Part shown: in pieces, positions 25,201 to 31,648 of the stretch
Position numbering within the stretch: position 1 is the first letter of the stretch
Layout of the letters: each line of letters starts with the position of its first letter
Origin: an uncultured Oscillospiraceae bacterium
GTDB lineage: Bacteria; Bacillota; Clostridia; Oscillospirales; Oscillospiraceae
Length of the DNA stretch: 44,834 nucleotides
Direction of reading: 5' to 3'
Assembly (NCBI GenBank): GCA_910588495.1
Contig: CAJUPU010000008.1
Span: forward strand, 1 to 44,834
Program-made: the position numbers and the translations under genes
The notes under the pieces: generated by a model
What the model was told of the DNA's origin: nothing
Database searches by the model: none
Seen by the model: only the letters and a program-made list of their open reading frames with translations

Positions 25201-25498
25201 GCGCATCGGATGGCTCGACCATGTGGTCGACATCATCACCGAGGAGGTCATCCAGGAAGGGACGCCCGTAAGCCAGACAAACATGAACCACATGGACGAC
25301 GGTATCTGGCAGAACCGGGAAACCATTATCCTGCATGACAGCCAGATCGCGGACGCGCAGCGTGAGATCAAGGTACTGAAAGACGCAACCCTGAATAACA
25401 TGGTCAACAATGTCTTTCTCATCAATTTTGTCTCCGTAACGTCCGTGGCAATCGCGTCCGGCATCTATGACCCCGTGGCGCGGAAAATCTATGTATAG
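25187..25498 (+). CDS. Tail-fibre-associated small protein
   Basis: 103 aa, GGAGGT about 12 bases upstream of the ATG. It contains the motif QTNMNHMDDGIWQNRET, which resembles the start of many Firmicute phage tail-fibre or baseplate-upper proteins (a short helical turn followed by coiled coil). Coiled-coil-like residues follow, then a hydrophobic C terminus (FLINFVSVTSVAIASGIYDP). A fibre-attachment or trimerisation role is plausible. Confidence 0.6.
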   Translation: MESYERIGWLDHVVDIITEEVIQEGTPVSQTNMNHMDDGIWQNRETIILHDSQIADAQREIKVLKDATLNNMVNNVFLINFVSVTSVAIASGIYDPVARKIYV

Positions 25499-25808
25499 GG
25501 TCGCTTGTACCCGTAAAGAAGCGAGCTGCATCCTCGGGAATTTCTTCAGTGGGCTCTCCCAGGTATGCGAAAGCTGCCAGCGGCGTCCCCGGGACGAACT
25601 GGCCCTCATCACCAGGGATGGCCTGAAGCTCACCGGCGAGGCCAGCCTGACCATAGAGGGCCGTAGCTCCATCACGGGCGAACCGGCAACGGTCAAGCTC
25701 ACTGACTACGGCTTCGAGTTTTACGGGGACATCGCCGAGATCGAACGCATCAGGAAAGCGAGGTGCGTCGGCTATGGCGGATCCGTCTACCCTGCAGAAG
25801 AAGGCTGA
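25491..25808 (+). CDS. Unknown protein between tail genes and the DGR
   Basis: 105 aa from ATG 25491, overlapping the previous stop by 8 bases; an in-frame ATG at 25467 lies further within the previous gene. It has four cysteines near the N terminus and a beta-rich second half (LKLTGEASLTIEGRSSITGEP, then VKLTDYGFEFYGDIAEIERIR). It overlaps avd by 35 bases and so should be translationally linked with the DGR. The family is not recognised. A link with tail or DGR function is only inferred from place. Confidence 0.6.
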   Translation: MYRVACTRKEASCILGNFFSGLSQVCESCQRRPRDELALITRDGLKLTGEASLTIEGRSSITGEPATVKLTDYGFEFYGDIAEIERIRKARCVGYGGSVYPAEEG

Positions 25809-26151
25809 GATATTCCTGGAAAGGGACGTCTACCCCTTGCTCAAAAACTTCCCCGTCGCGGAAAAGTTCTCCCTCAATCAAGAGATCAAGCAGTCGTGCT
25901 ACAAGCTCATCCGGGCCACCGTTATGGCGAACAACCTCACCGTCGTCAAGAAGCGGCTGGAGTGGCTGGACGAGGCGGACGCAGAAAAGACCCTGCTCCT
26001 CGTCCTGTTTGGCATAGCGAAGAACCAGAAGTATATCACGCAGAAGAAGCTCTTTGAATTGCAAGGGAGGCTCAACGAGATCGGGCGCATCATCGGAGGC
26101 TTGCAGAAGTATTTCATCAACAACGGCAACGCTCCGCAAGCCAAAAAGTAA
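25774..26151 (+). CDS. avd: DGR accessory variability determinant (Avd-like four-helix protein)
   Basis: 125 aa. The protein is almost fully helical and basic: FLERDVYPLLKNFPVAEKFSLNQEIKQSCYKLIRA, then RLEWLDEADAEKTLLLVLFGIAK, and ITQKKLFELQGRLNEIGRIIGGLQKYF. This four-helix arrangement is that of the Avd / 23S-intervening-protein fold. Avd forms a pentamer that binds the RT and the template RNA (known from the Bordetella phage BPP-1). It overlaps the preceding gene and ends 30 bases before TR, the classical position. Confidence 0.9.
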   Translation: MADPSTLQKKAEIFLERDVYPLLKNFPVAEKFSLNQEIKQSCYKLIRATVMANNLTVVKKRLEWLDEADAEKTLLLVLFGIAKNQKYITQKKLFELQGRLNEIGRIIGGLQKYFINNGNAPQAKK

Positions 26152-26181
26152 AAGCACCTACTTAGGGTTATCTCTGTTTGG

Positions 26182-26274
26182 CGTCGAATCGTGCGGTTCG
26201 CGGCTGGGTGTCGGCCCGCAACTGGAACAACAACAATGCAACGAATCGGAACGTGAACGTCGGTTTTCGCCCCG
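26182..26274 (+). repeat. DGR template repeat (TR)
   Basis: 93 bases, aligned without gaps to 28243-28335 (offset 2061). Of 20 adenines, ten differ in VR (26187, 26220, 26226, 26229, 26232, 26235, 26236, 26244, 26245, 26250); none of the 73 other bases differ. Read in the VR frame it has many AAC/AAT codons (ARNWNNNNATNRNVNVGF). AAY codons can change to many residues without giving stop codons. At the 3' end the match breaks at 26275, where VR has one extra T. Confidence 0.97.
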
Positions 26275-26434
26275 CCTTGTAGGTTATTGCGTCATTGTCG
26301 GCTACGGCTTAGAGTGCGCGTCCTTGTTATACTTCAAGGGAGAGGTAATCCTTCGCCTTGTCTTTGACGGCGTAAAAACAGTGACCAAGCTCTGCCCGGC
26401 CCTCTCGTATTGGGAAGGTGGGGGGAGGTCTACA
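26275..26434 (+). other. Spacer between TR and RT, probable part of DGR template RNA
   Basis: 160 bases with no convincing separate gene. In BPP-1 the RNA downstream of TR is needed for cDNA priming and binding of RT-Avd, so this segment probably belongs to the template RNA. The RT frame happens to stay open through it and through TR, but no suitable start exists before 26435. No simple hairpin stands out by eye. Confidence 0.55.
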
Positions 26435-27754
26435 ATGTGGGTAACAACCCGCGTCATAGGTGCCAAGCCGTTCTCAAAAGGAAAGGATGCCACAATGACG
26501 AAATTCCCCATTTTAGTAAAGACAGCGCAGAAGGTCAAGCACCCTATAATTCCGCCAATTATGCCGCTCAGACCATACGAGGAGATGGTTGGGTGGGATA
26601 CTATCGGGGCCAGCTATAAAAACGCGCTCCGAGGGCAGCGGAAATACACTCGGGAGGCGGTCTTATACGACCTCTTCTCCGAAGTGAATAATGTCCAACT
26701 ATGGCGTGAGCTCACGGCGATCAAAGCGCGGCCAGACCCAGATCAACGAAAGAAGGAGTATATCCCTGGCTCCTATCGTCACAGGACGATCACGGAGCCA
26801 AAGGAGCGCAGCCTCCACATTCCGAAGCTCCGGGACAAGATCGTGCAGACTACCGTCCATGAAGCCTTGCAGGACATCTACCGGCCCGTATTTGTAGACC
26901 GCTCCTATGCGTGTCTTTACGGGAAAGGGCCCATCCGGGCCGCGCTGGATGTGCAGCACGACATGAGGGTCGCCCGGATGAAGTGGGGCGACGAAGCTGC
27001 CGTCATAAAGATCGACGTGAAAAAGTTTTTCTATTCTATCGACCGCCAAGTCTTGAAAAGGCTCCTGGCGAAGCGGTTCAAGAAGCTACGAAAGAAGCAC
27101 CCGGAGCGTTACGAAGACCTCCTCCGCTTTTATCGCCTTCTTTGCAAAGTGATCGACTCCAGCCCTGAAGGAGAAAAGGGCGTCCCCCTGGGGAATGTCA
27201 GCTCCCAGGACTTCGCAAATATTACCCTCAATGAGCTCGATCAGTTCTGCATCCGCTTCCTCGGGGCAAAGCTCTATAGGCGATACGCCGACGACGCCGT
27301 CATCATTGCGCCGAACAAAGAGACCGCGAGGGAGTGGCTTGCGAAGATCAAGCAGTTCGTCAAAGACAAGCTGCATCTTGATCTCAACAGCAAGACGAAA
27401 ATATTCTATTTGCGGCAGGGCGTGAACGCCTACGGCTACAAAATTAAAGCCACGCACCTGGAGCTTCGGACGCAATCCAAGCGGAAGCAGAAGCGACGGG
27501 TCAAGGCTATGATTGCGAAGCTGAGGGAGGGCAAGAAGACGTGCAAGGAGATACAGCAAGAAGTCAACTCCTGGCTCGGCTTTGCCCGCTGGGCAAGTGC
27601 CTACAATTTGGCGACGAAGATATTCGCGCCCTACCGCTTCATCAAAGTGGAAGGAGAGCTACCTTATGGCGCAATATCTCGGCCTCGTCAAGCTCGGCGG
27701 ATTTTACAACAACGGTACGATACTGAAAAGGCCCACAAAGCCCTGGCGTCCTGA
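26435..27754 (+). CDS. DGR-type reverse transcriptase
   Basis: 439 aa from ATG 26435, with GGGGGAGG upstream; ATG 26495 (419 aa, AAGGA upstream) is a good alternative. Numbering from 26435, the catalytic aspartates are in IKIDVKKFFYSID (D194) and YADDAVII (D286, D287). The motif-4 segment VPLGNVSSQDFANITLNELD (about 250-269) has the SQ signature of DGR enzymes where group II intron RTs have SP. A thumb-like basic region follows (QSKRKQKRRVKAMIAKLREG). No maturase or endonuclease domain is seen. Its last 89 bases overlap the target gene. It makes mutagenised cDNA from TR. Confidence 0.96.
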   Translation: MWVTTRVIGAKPFSKGKDATMTKFPILVKTAQKVKHPIIPPIMPLRPYEEMVGWDTIGASYKNALRGQRKYTREAVLYDLFSEVNNVQLWRELTAIKARPDPDQRKKEYIPGSYRHRTITEPKERSLHIPKLRDKIVQTTVHEALQDIYRPVFVDRSYACLYGKGPIRAALDVQHDMRVARMKWGDEAAVIKIDVKKFFYSIDRQVLKRLLAKRFKKLRKKHPERYEDLLRFYRLLCKVIDSSPEGEKGVPLGNVSSQDFANITLNELDQFCIRFLGAKLYRRYADDAVIIAPNKETAREWLAKIKQFVKDKLHLDLNSKTKIFYLRQGVNAYGYKIKATHLELRTQSKRKQKRRVKAMIAKLREGKKTCKEIQQEVNSWLGFARWASAYNLATKIFAPYRFIKVEGELPYGAISRPRQARRILQQRYDTEKAHKALAS

Positions 27755-29522
27755 CTCAGAGCCGTATAGCGGCTGCGGCGTCGGCGACATCCCGCAAATG
27801 AGCGGGAGCATGGCAAACTACACACTCGGCAGCACCCCGGCAGCGGACGCCAACAAGCTCCAGTGGCACAAGATCAAGGACGGCAGCAAGACCCTCCTGA
27901 TCTGCGACCGGAACATCCTGGTCTCTGTTTCCTGGAACGATCTGAACGAACAGGGCTACATCACCGGCAAGACCGTCACCATCGACGGGGCGACCTATAA
28001 GTGCCGCGTTCTGACGGGTGGCAGCACTTATAGGGGAAGCGACGCATATGCGGGAGGCTCGCCCACCAATAACGAGTGGGACAGGTTCATCACCCGCGAG
28101 GAGGTTATCACCGGCCTCCCGGCCCCCACATCGTCCGACCTGGACACCTCCCTCGCCGCCGCCGACAAGACGAGTGCCCACAATCAGTTCTGGAATTGGA
28201 TGGGCTGCTACTCTTGGTGTCAAGAGGTATATTCTGGAAATTCGTCGTATCGTGCGGTTCGCGGCTGGGTGTCGGCCCGCTACTGGCACTACTACGTTGC
28301 AACGGGTCGGTACGTGAACGTCGGTTTTCGCCCCGTCCTTGAAATCCTGAACACTGACCCTCTGATCTCTGACAGTGACCGCAATCTGGGTGATAAGAAC
28401 ACCAACTTCACGATACAGTACAGCGTCGACGACCCCGACTCCGGCGACGTGCTAACGGCGACGGAGTCGATCGATGGCCGAACGACGAAGTCGTTCGGCC
28501 CGACGCGAAATTTTGTATATACCATTTCCGTCCCGGTCGATGAATTGTCCCTTGGGACGCATACCGTGAAGGTCGTGGTCACCGACGGCAAGGGCGGGAC
28601 GGCCACCAGGACGTGGACATTTACCAGAACCAACAGCGCACCCACCATCAGCGGCGTCGATGGCAACCTGGGAGATAAAAACCTGGGCTTCACCTACGAT
28701 TATACCGTCAACGACGCGGACGGCGACACCCTCACCGTGACGGAGCAGCTCAACGATGAGACCATCCGCACGATCAACAACGCCCCCAAGGGCGAGCCCC
28801 TTGGCGTGGCGATCACCTCTGAGAAGCTCTACACCCTCGACCTCAACTCCGTCAACACCATCACCATCATGGTCACGGACGGCAAGGGTGGCACCAGCTA
28901 CCGGAGGCTCACCTTCAAACGCACCAACAGCGCACCGGCAATCTCCGGCCAGGATATGGCCCTGGGCCACAAGACAGGCAGCTTCGCCGAGAAGTACACC
29001 GTCACCGATATCGAGGGCGACAACGTGGTCGTCACCGAGTTCGTGGACGACGTGCAGATCAGGAGCTATCAGGCTACCCTGGGGCAAGAGGAGACCATCG
29101 AGCTCACTCGGGAGAGGTGGCTCATGCTTACCAATGGCAACCACCAGCTCCGGGTGGAGGCCGTGGACGGCAACTTCGCCACCTCGGTGCGGGTCTGGAC
29201 ATTCTCCAAGAAGGAGAGCGTCATCTGTTTCCAGCTCAATGAGCCGGAGGAGACGGACGAGGCCGCATCCAAGGTGCTGGTCACCCCGACATGGCATATC
29301 GAGGGCGCGACGGCTCTGGTGGAGGCTTGTAACAACGCCTTCGACGCCGAGCCCACCTGGGAGGACATCACCCCCATGGTGGCGATCAACCGGGTCTATA
29401 ACTTCACCAACAAGACCAAGACGGCGGACAAGTGGGGCGTCAACATCCGCTTCACCATCACTAAGAATGAGGGCTATGAGGGCGAAGTTTCTATTTCTGG
29501 CTTTGGAGGTGCCTACGAATGA
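27666..29522 (+). CDS. DGR target: tail adhesin with variable C-type-lectin-like domain and three Ig-like repeats
   Basis: 618 aa from ATG 27666 behind AAGGAGAG; the frame is open from 27582 but that lies deep in the RT gene. Residues 1-190 form an N-terminal part with Gly/Thr-rich beta segments. Residues about 160-228 are the lectin-like fold ending in NVGFRPVLEIL, with variable positions at 195, 206, 208-211, 214 and 216 (now Y, Y, H, Y, Y, V, G, Y). Three Ig/cadherin-like units start at about 229, 322 and 419, each with (N/A)LG(D/H)K, a TV-type strand and, in the first two, VTDGKGGT. A beta-rich tail closes the protein. It should bind receptors on the host cell. Confidence 0.93.
   Translation: MAQYLGLVKLGGFYNNGTILKRPTKPWRPDSEPYSGCGVGDIPQMSGSMANYTLGSTPAADANKLQWHKIKDGSKTLLICDRNILVSVSWNDLNEQGYITGKTVTIDGATYKCRVLTGGSTYRGSDAYAGGSPTNNEWDRFITREEVITGLPAPTSSDLDTSLAAADKTSAHNQFWNWMGCYSWCQEVYSGNSSYRAVRGWVSARYWHYYVATGRYVNVGFRPVLEILNTDPLISDSDRNLGDKNTNFTIQYSVDDPDSGDVLTATESIDGRTTKSFGPTRNFVYTISVPVDELSLGTHTVKVVVTDGKGGTATRTWTFTRTNSAPTISGVDGNLGDKNLGFTYDYTVNDADGDTLTVTEQLNDETIRTINNAPKGEPLGVAITSEKLYTLDLNSVNTITIMVTDGKGGTSYRRLTFKRTNSAPAISGQDMALGHKTGSFAEKYTVTDIEGDNVVVTEFVDDVQIRSYQATLGQEETIELTRERWLMLTNGNHQLRVEAVDGNFATSVRVWTFSKKESVICFQLNEPEETDEAASKVLVTPTWHIEGATALVEACNNAFDAEPTWEDITPMVAINRVYNFTNKTKTADKWGVNIRFTITKNEGYEGEVSISGFGGAYE
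28243..28335 (+). repeat. DGR variable repeat (VR)
   Basis: Same 93-base frame as TR, coding the lectin-like surface of the adhesin. Eight of the ten differences lie in first codon positions and two in second positions, changing eight Asn codons (AAY) to Tyr, His, Val or Gly. The constant 3' part, GTGAACGTCGG to the GCCCCG end, is the likely initiation-of-homing region. Downstream, VR and TR diverge, so the TR side is protected from being rewritten. Confidence 0.96.
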
Positions 29523-30052
29523 GCAACGTGCAGTATCTGACCCCGAAGCGGTCTATCGGGGAATTGAACCGGGCGGCTCGCCGGAGCAGCTCCGCCCAGG
29601 CCGTCGCGGAGATCATGTTCGTCAAGATGGCCCAGGAGCAGCAGCTCGACGAGACAACGATCTCCGAGTACCCCGACCTCTTCACCCCGTGGGATGAAAA
29701 CTGGCGGGGCAAGGCGGGCGACATCGTCCAGGACGAGGGCCAGCTCTATCGCTCCATCCACGACGTCAAGGACGCTGGCCAGAATACCAAGCCCTCGGCC
29801 ACGCCCTCCATGTGGACGCGCATCGGCAACCCCCTGGAGGAGTTCCCGGAGTGGATTCAGCCTATCGGGGCGCATGACGCCTACGACCAGGGGGCGAAGG
29901 TGACCCACAACGGCAAGAGGTGGGTCTCCAGCGCAGCCTCCAACGTCTGGGAGCCGGGCGTTTACGGCTGGGAGGAATACCAGGAGCCGGAACCGGCCCA
30001 GGAAGCCCCCCAGGAAGCCCAGGACGGGCCCGGGGAGCCCGAGGGCGAGTAA
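29519..30052 (+). CDS. Tail protein with carbohydrate-binding-like C-terminal module
   Basis: 177 aa, ATGA overlap with the adhesin. The first half has YPDLFTPWDENWRGKAGDIVQDEGQLYRSIHDV, the second EFPEWIQPIGAHDAYDQGAKVTHNGKRWVS followed by NVWEPGVYGWEEY. Both halves resemble the CBM5/12-type carbohydrate-binding fold found in many Firmicute phage fibre proteins; aromatic residues that could stack on sugars are visible. The tail (EPEPAQEAPQEAQDG) is acidic and disordered. It may bind cell-wall sugars or cap the fibre. It is the last clear phage gene. Confidence 0.78.
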   Translation: MSNVQYLTPKRSIGELNRAARRSSSAQAVAEIMFVKMAQEQQLDETTISEYPDLFTPWDENWRGKAGDIVQDEGQLYRSIHDVKDAGQNTKPSATPSMWTRIGNPLEEFPEWIQPIGAHDAYDQGAKVTHNGKRWVSSAASNVWEPGVYGWEEYQEPEPAQEAPQEAQDGPGEPEGE

Positions 30053-30073
30053 CCGGCCACCCACAATGAAAAC

Positions 30074-30111
30074 GGCCCCGGAGGGCGGCGTGTGCCGCTT
30101 CTCCGGGGGCC
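30074..30111 (+). terminator. Strong GC hairpin after last phage gene
   Basis: GGCCCCGGAG (30074-30083) pairs with CTCCGGGGGCC (30101-30111, one bulged G); an inner GCGGC / GCCGC stem lengthens it. There is no T-run after it, so ordinary intrinsic termination is uncertain. Confidence 0.5.
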
Positions 30112-30180
30112 CTATAACGCCCGCCCTCCTGCGGGGGCCGCTCCCCATTCTGGGGGCCGTCGCCGCAAGCGGGCGGGCTT

Positions 30181-30258
30181 AGAATTACTTCTAAGAAATC
30201 CGCTATTTTTTCTCATTTTCGCTGTCCGAGTTTCTCAAAAATTTTGTCGCGCTACACA
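30181..30258. other. Candidate right end of the Mu-like prophage
   Basis: An AT-rich strip after very GC-rich sequence contains related short elements: TTCTAAGAAAT, TTTCTCATTTTCGC and TTTCTCAAAAATTTTGTCGC, like multiple transposase-binding sites at a Mu end. Mu-like elements end in CA; CA occurs at 30255-30256 and 30257-30258. The minus-strand gene beyond begins to look cut at this point. The opposite end is outside the window, so the end is not proven. Confidence 0.5.
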
Positions 30259-30869
30259 GACGGTGTTTTTAGCAGCATTGCCTCCGTTGTCTCTTTTATG
30301 TAACTGTTTTCAAGAAAGGCAATTTTAAGGTCTTTTACACTGGAGAGCACTTGGTCACACGTTTTGCTTGTACCCGGCAAAATCCCTTTACACCCCGCTT
30401 TTTCGGCTTGCAGGAGGGTCAATGCTGTCCGTTGTGCCAATGCCAACCGGCTGGTGAATGTGTCAATATTAGCCGTCTGCTGGGCCAGCTTGAAACTTTC
30501 GGAGAGGATGCGCACATCATCCTCTATCTGCTCTTTTGTGTAATAGGTCCGCATATCCCGCAATGTTTCCTCTGGCGCATCCGGCGTGTATTGACTGACC
30601 GCCTGGCGAACAATGGGCCGCACGGGCTCCGCCGTTGCGCCCTGCGGCTCTTGCTTTGCTTTCCTTTTCCTCAGCAGGAAATAGGCTGGAACCGCAAACA
30701 ACACCGCCCCCAACACTATCTCCGCTTTGCGTGTATCTATTGCCAGCCATATAAAAGTGACCACATAAATGACGCAAACAACACCAAAGAACGCCTTTAG
30801 AAATCGCCCCAGCTTTTTCATCTTCCCGCCCTCTCTTTCTTGTTCTTTCTTTACCTTTGCAAACTCCAT
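30252..30869 (-). CDS. Membrane protein of an accessory region, probably truncated at its 3' end
   Basis: 205 aa from ATG 30869, with GGAGG 9 bases upstream; an inner ATG at 30821 also has a purine-rich site. Two membrane helices lie at about residues 28-46 and 50-66 (GVVCVIYVVTFIWLAI; IVLGAVLFAVPAYFLL), followed by a basic stretch and a cytoplasmic helical domain with YYTKEQIEDDVRILSESFKLAQQTANIDTF. Similar Firmicute proteins in my memory run on past a final LLKT segment, whereas here only PSV and a stop follow. These last codons probably belong to the phage end. Function unknown. Base composition is lower in GC than the phage. Confidence 0.7.
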   Translation of the reverse strand: MEFAKVKKEQEREGGKMKKLGRFLKAFFGVVCVIYVVTFIWLAIDTRKAEIVLGAVLFAVPAYFLLRKRKAKQEPQGATAEPVRPIVRQAVSQYTPDAPEETLRDMRTYYTKEQIEDDVRILSESFKLAQQTANIDTFTSRLALAQRTALTLLQAEKAGCKGILPGTSKTCDQVLSSVKDLKIAFLENSYIKETTEAMLLKTPSV

Positions 30870-30967
30870 TATATCCGGCCTCCGCTATGGCGTCAAGCAA
30901 CAGAGCCTGTTTGATAATGACTTGACGGGCGTGCCAAGTATAATTGTTTTGAAAGGAGGCGCTGCGG

Positions 30968-31252
30968 ATGATAGCTGAAAAAATAAAAGCGCTGAGAGAG
31001 GCACGGAGCTGGACACAAGCAGAGCTTGCCCGCCGTATGGGCATCACCCGCAACGGCGTAAACTCCTGGGAGCAGGGGCTTTCCATCCCGTCCCCGGCCA
31101 GCATTGTGGAACTGGCAAAGACCTTTTCTGTGTCTACGGATTATCTCCTGGGGGTGGAGCCTCTGGCCAGCATAAACGTGTCTGGCTTGGACGAAAAGGA
31201 CGTTGCGGCGCTGGCCATGCTGGCGGACCGGCTGAGAGCAACAAAAGACTGA
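30968..31252 (+). CDS. XRE-family transcriptional regulator
   Basis: 94 aa, GAAAGGAGG before the ATG. Residues 1-62 are a classical helix-turn-helix: KALREARSWTQAELARRMGITRNGVNSWEQG, then PSPASIVELAKTFSVSTDYLLG. The short C-terminal part may dimerise. A TATAAT box lies at 30939-30944. It is divergent from the membrane protein gene and could control both. An intrinsic terminator follows. Confidence 0.9.
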   Translation: MIAEKIKALREARSWTQAELARRMGITRNGVNSWEQGLSIPSPASIVELAKTFSVSTDYLLGVEPLASINVSGLDEKDVAALAMLADRLRATKD

Positions 31253-31258
31253 AAATGT

Positions 31259-31292
31259 GCCCGGCAAAATTTATTTTTGCACGGGCCTTTTT
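31259..31292 (+). terminator. Rho-independent terminator after XRE regulator
   Basis: GCCCG (31259-31263) pairs with CGGGC (31282-31286) and an inner GCAAAA (31264-31269) pairs with TTTTGC (31275-31280); a T-run follows to 31292. Confidence 0.8.
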
Positions 31293-31297
31293 CTATA

Positions 31298-31326
31298 TTG
31301 ACATTATACACCTTTTGGTGTATAAT
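31298..31326 (+). promoter_or_regulatory. Consensus sigma-A promoter with perfect operator-like palindrome
   Basis: TTGACA (31298-31303), 17-base spacer, TATAAT (31321-31326): a full consensus promoter. The spacer and -10 contain a perfect inverted repeat, TTATACACC (31304-31312) and GGTGTATAA (31317-31325), around TTTT. A protein bound there would block RNA polymerase. The next gene (31357) is an XRE regulator, so autoregulation is the natural inference. Confidence 0.88.
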
Positions 31327-31356
31327 AAGGGTCAGAAATAAAGGAGGTGCAATTCT

Positions 31357-31614
31357 ATGGCCCGGACCACACAAAACAGATTGCAAAGCACACGTCTGGC
31401 GCATGACCTCTCACAATCTGAGCTGGCCACCGCCGCCGGTATCAACCCCCGGATGCTCCAATACTATGAGCAGGGCGTAAAGGAAATAAGTGGCGCAAAG
31501 CTGGCCACCCTCCTCAAAATCTGCCTTGCCCTTAACTGCAAGCTGGAGGACATTCTGCCAGATGGGGAAACAGCGGAGCTTTTAAGACGGTACACGATGG
31601 AGCAAGCGGGGTGA
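31357..31614 (+). CDS. XRE-family regulator, probably autoregulated
   Basis: 85 aa, AAGGAGGTG before the ATG. The helix-turn-helix is seen in RLAHDLSQSELATAAGINPRMLQYYEQG, followed by ISGAKLATLLKICLALNCKLEDIL, typical of very small Cro/C1-type repressors. It stands between the strong palindromic promoter and the IS30 transposase gene. It may control the transposase, since only 34 bases and a weak terminator lie between them. Confidence 0.88.
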   Translation: MARTTQNRLQSTRLAHDLSQSELATAAGINPRMLQYYEQGVKEISGAKLATLLKICLALNCKLEDILPDGETAELLRRYTMEQAG

Positions 31615-31634
31615 GAGCCCCGCTTTTCTTATTT
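31606..31634 (+). terminator. Weak terminator between XRE regulator and transposase
   Basis: GCGGGG (31606-31611) pairs with CCCCGC (31618-31623); a T-rich tail follows. The stem includes the end of the XRE coding sequence. It may allow partial read-through to the transposase. Confidence 0.65.
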
Positions 31635-31648
31635 TCTGGAGGTGCAAT

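Larger units (their letters stand above)
25774..29522 (+). other. Complete diversity-generating retroelement (avd - TR - RT - variable protein)
   Basis: All four parts of a DGR occur in order on one strand: an Avd-like gene (25774-26151), a template repeat (26182-26274), a reverse transcriptase with YADD and SQ motifs (26435-27754) and a target gene (27666-29522) carrying the variable repeat (28243-28335). TR and VR differ only at template adenines. The RT and target gene are intact, so the element should still be active. In known DGRs, TR RNA is copied with adenine errors and the cDNA replaces VR, changing the binding surface of the target protein. Confidence 0.95.
1..30258 (+). mobile_element. 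Mu-like transposable prophage, right-hand part (left end outside window)
   Basis: All genes from 63 to 30052 lie on the plus strand with short gaps or ATGA-type overlaps. They follow the Mu order: Gam, GemA, Mor, lysis, gp26/gp27-like, large terminase, gp29 portal, gp30, I/Z, T capsid, gp36, G, tail sheath, tube, tape measure, gp46, gp47, fibres. Transposase A/B and the repressor are not in the window and should lie upstream. The right end is placed at about 30256-30258 because AT-rich repeated motifs and a CA end occur there and the neighbouring minus-strand gene seems truncated at that point. Gene content supports Mu-like identity strongly; the exact right boundary is inference. Confidence 0.9.

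Noticed and set aside
26155..26181. Extension of TR upstream of 26182
   Set aside because: Alignment with 28216-28242 needs gaps and has non-adenine changes; not part of the clear repeat.
28336..28380. Possible cruciform (CACTG and CAGTG) downstream of VR, as in BPP-1
   Set aside because: Only 5 bp with a long loop and not at the expected distance; not convincing.
30907..30944. TTGACG followed by TATAAT upstream of the first XRE gene looked like a promoter
   Set aside because: The spacing is only 11 bases, too short for sigma-A; only the TATAAT box is mentioned as a possible -10.
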